39,092 nt of DNA from a virus, in IMG/VR virus record IMGVR_UViG_3300032293_000686, positions 1-39,092 of that record; one strand, 5' to 3'. Made by a program: the position numbers and the translations under genes. Positions 38,563 through 39,092 of the stretch are shown here, piece by piece. Under the pieces are notes generated by a model that saw only the letters and a program-made list of their open reading frames with translations, did not search any database and was not told where the DNA came from. Positions within the stretch are counted from its first letter, which is position 1. Each line of letters begins with the position of its first letter.

Positions 38563-39038
38563 CCCGTCGCCCTCTTTAGCCACTCCTCGAATACGTCCTC
38601 CTCTTCGGCTTGTGGTGCCCTCAATCGTGCCCTTGATGATGGAGTCAAGCCTAGTTCGGCCTCACGCTTTAAGCACCTGTCAGCGAACTTGTGGAACTGA
38701 TTTGCTTCGGGCTTGGTGGATGTATTGCCCTTTTCATTCATCTCGCTAACGATGCCGCCCTTAATGTGGCTCCAAAGCGAAATCATCATCGAGTAGTCGA
38801 GACAATAACCCGCAATCAAGCCTTGATCCGTTGCATGCAGCAAACTCATTTCGCGTAACTGGTCGCACACCCAAAACCAACGCGATTTAGCAACGGGATC
38901 GGCCTCAACGTGTTCGGGAATCTTGGGGTCGGAGAGCTTTGGCTTAGGCTCTTCGTGGTTGCGTCGTTGCGGGTTTTTCGCAAAGGCTCCACTAGCGTCT
39001 TTGACGGCTGATGATAGTGGTTTTCGGCCTTTTACCAT
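38559..39038 (-). CDS. terS: Terminase small subunit, P27 family
   Basis: This 159-residue protein matches P27-like small terminases: a basic N-terminus with GRKPLSSAVKDASGAF, a proline stretch with PEHVEADPVAKSRWFWVCDQL, then ATDQGLIAGYCLDYSMMISLW and a final ADRCLKREAELGLTPSSRAR. It recognises the packaging site and hands DNA to the large subunit. ATG with GGAGGG upstream. Confidence 0.9.
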   Translation of the reverse strand: MVKGRKPLSSAVKDASGAFAKNPQRRNHEEPKPKLSDPKIPEHVEADPVAKSRWFWVCDQLREMSLLHATDQGLIAGYCLDYSMMISLWSHIKGGIVSEMNEKGNTSTKPEANQFHKFADRCLKREAELGLTPSSRARLRAPQAEEEDVFEEWLKRATG

Positions 39039-39092
39039 TTTTCAACCCTCCAAAATCCAAAACCGCCATTTTTGTGGAGCATTACGGAAGCC
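39039..39092. other. Right contig end, no gene
   Basis: These 54 bases upstream of the small terminase contain the GGAGGG ribosome site and T/A-rich runs, with no gene. A promoter or cohesive end may lie across the join with the left end but cannot be proven here. Confidence 0.5.

Noticed and set aside
25-38700. Many plus-strand open frames of 60-198 codons
   Set aside because: Each lies opposite a well-supported minus-strand gene, has odd composition (many Ser, Arg, Leu, Cys) and lacks conserved motifs or a good ribosome site; they are shadows.
1-39092. CRISPR array, tRNA, rRNA, insertion sequence
   Set aside because: No spaced direct repeats of array type, no cloverleaf, no ribosomal sequence, no transposase and no paired terminal repeats were seen.

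Overview
The window reads as an essentially complete genome of a tailed bacteriophage with a long flexible tail (siphovirus type). Every convincing gene lies on the minus strand, so transcription runs from about 39 kb down to 1. The head and tail set is of the HK97 type: small and large terminase, portal, ClpP-like prohead protease, HK97-fold major capsid protein, connector and closure proteins, tail terminator, tail tube, frameshifted tail assembly chaperone and tape measure. No sheath, integrase, excisionase, recognisable repressor, tRNA, rRNA or CRISPR array was seen, which fits a virulent phage. Genes are packed with ATGA, GTGA, TGATG or TAATG overlaps and good Shine-Dalgarno sequences, and GTG starts are common. 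The host cannot be named from sequence alone.

Layout in transcription order. (1) 39.0-29.4 kb: packaging, capsid, head-tail joining and tail tube. (2) 29.4-23.2 kb: tail chaperones with a -1 frameshift, tape measure, three distal tail proteins (one very cysteine-rich) and a DXD glycosyltransferase. (3) 23.1-19.3 kb: metallophosphoesterase, a small HExxH protein, and many tiny proteins interrupted by a terminator, palindromes and a duplicated 46-bp intergenic element. (4) 19.3-16.6 kb: RecE-like nuclease, RecT annealase and a phage-encoded DNA polymerase III beta clamp. (5) 16.6-10.2 kb: small zinc-binding and unknown proteins, two DNA methyltransferases, a TcmP-like protein and a ParB-radical SAM (three-Cys, Gp37/Gp68) fusion. 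(6) 10.2-6.5 kb: HNH nuclease, DUF1376-type replication protein containing iteron-like repeats, DnaB helicase, dATP/dGTP diphosphohydrolase-like protein and RuvC-like resolvase. (7) 6.5-3.7 kb: a promoter, then membrane proteins, a papain-like cysteine peptidase, a membrane-anchored thioredoxin-like protein and a holin-like protein, probably the lysis region. (8) 3.7 kb to 1: three proteins, two of them likely structural or tail adhesin, then two HNH endonucleases. If the ends are joined, the HNH genes sit directly upstream of the small terminase, the usual HK97-phage order, so the contig is probably a circular map cut at that junction.

The most unusual content is non-coding. The 99-nt leader between recT and the clamp gene can fold into a three-way junction whose closing helix competes with a hairpin that covers the Shine-Dalgarno sequence, an architecture like a translational riboswitch. 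The 300-nt gap upstream of the TcmP-like gene holds two long inverted repeats in interlocked (pseudoknot) order just downstream of a possible promoter, plus a row of hairpins. Among proteins, the ParB-radical SAM/TcmP/two-methyltransferase cluster and the glycosyltransferase followed in frame by an orphan HNxVN-type module are the best candidates for undescribed biology.
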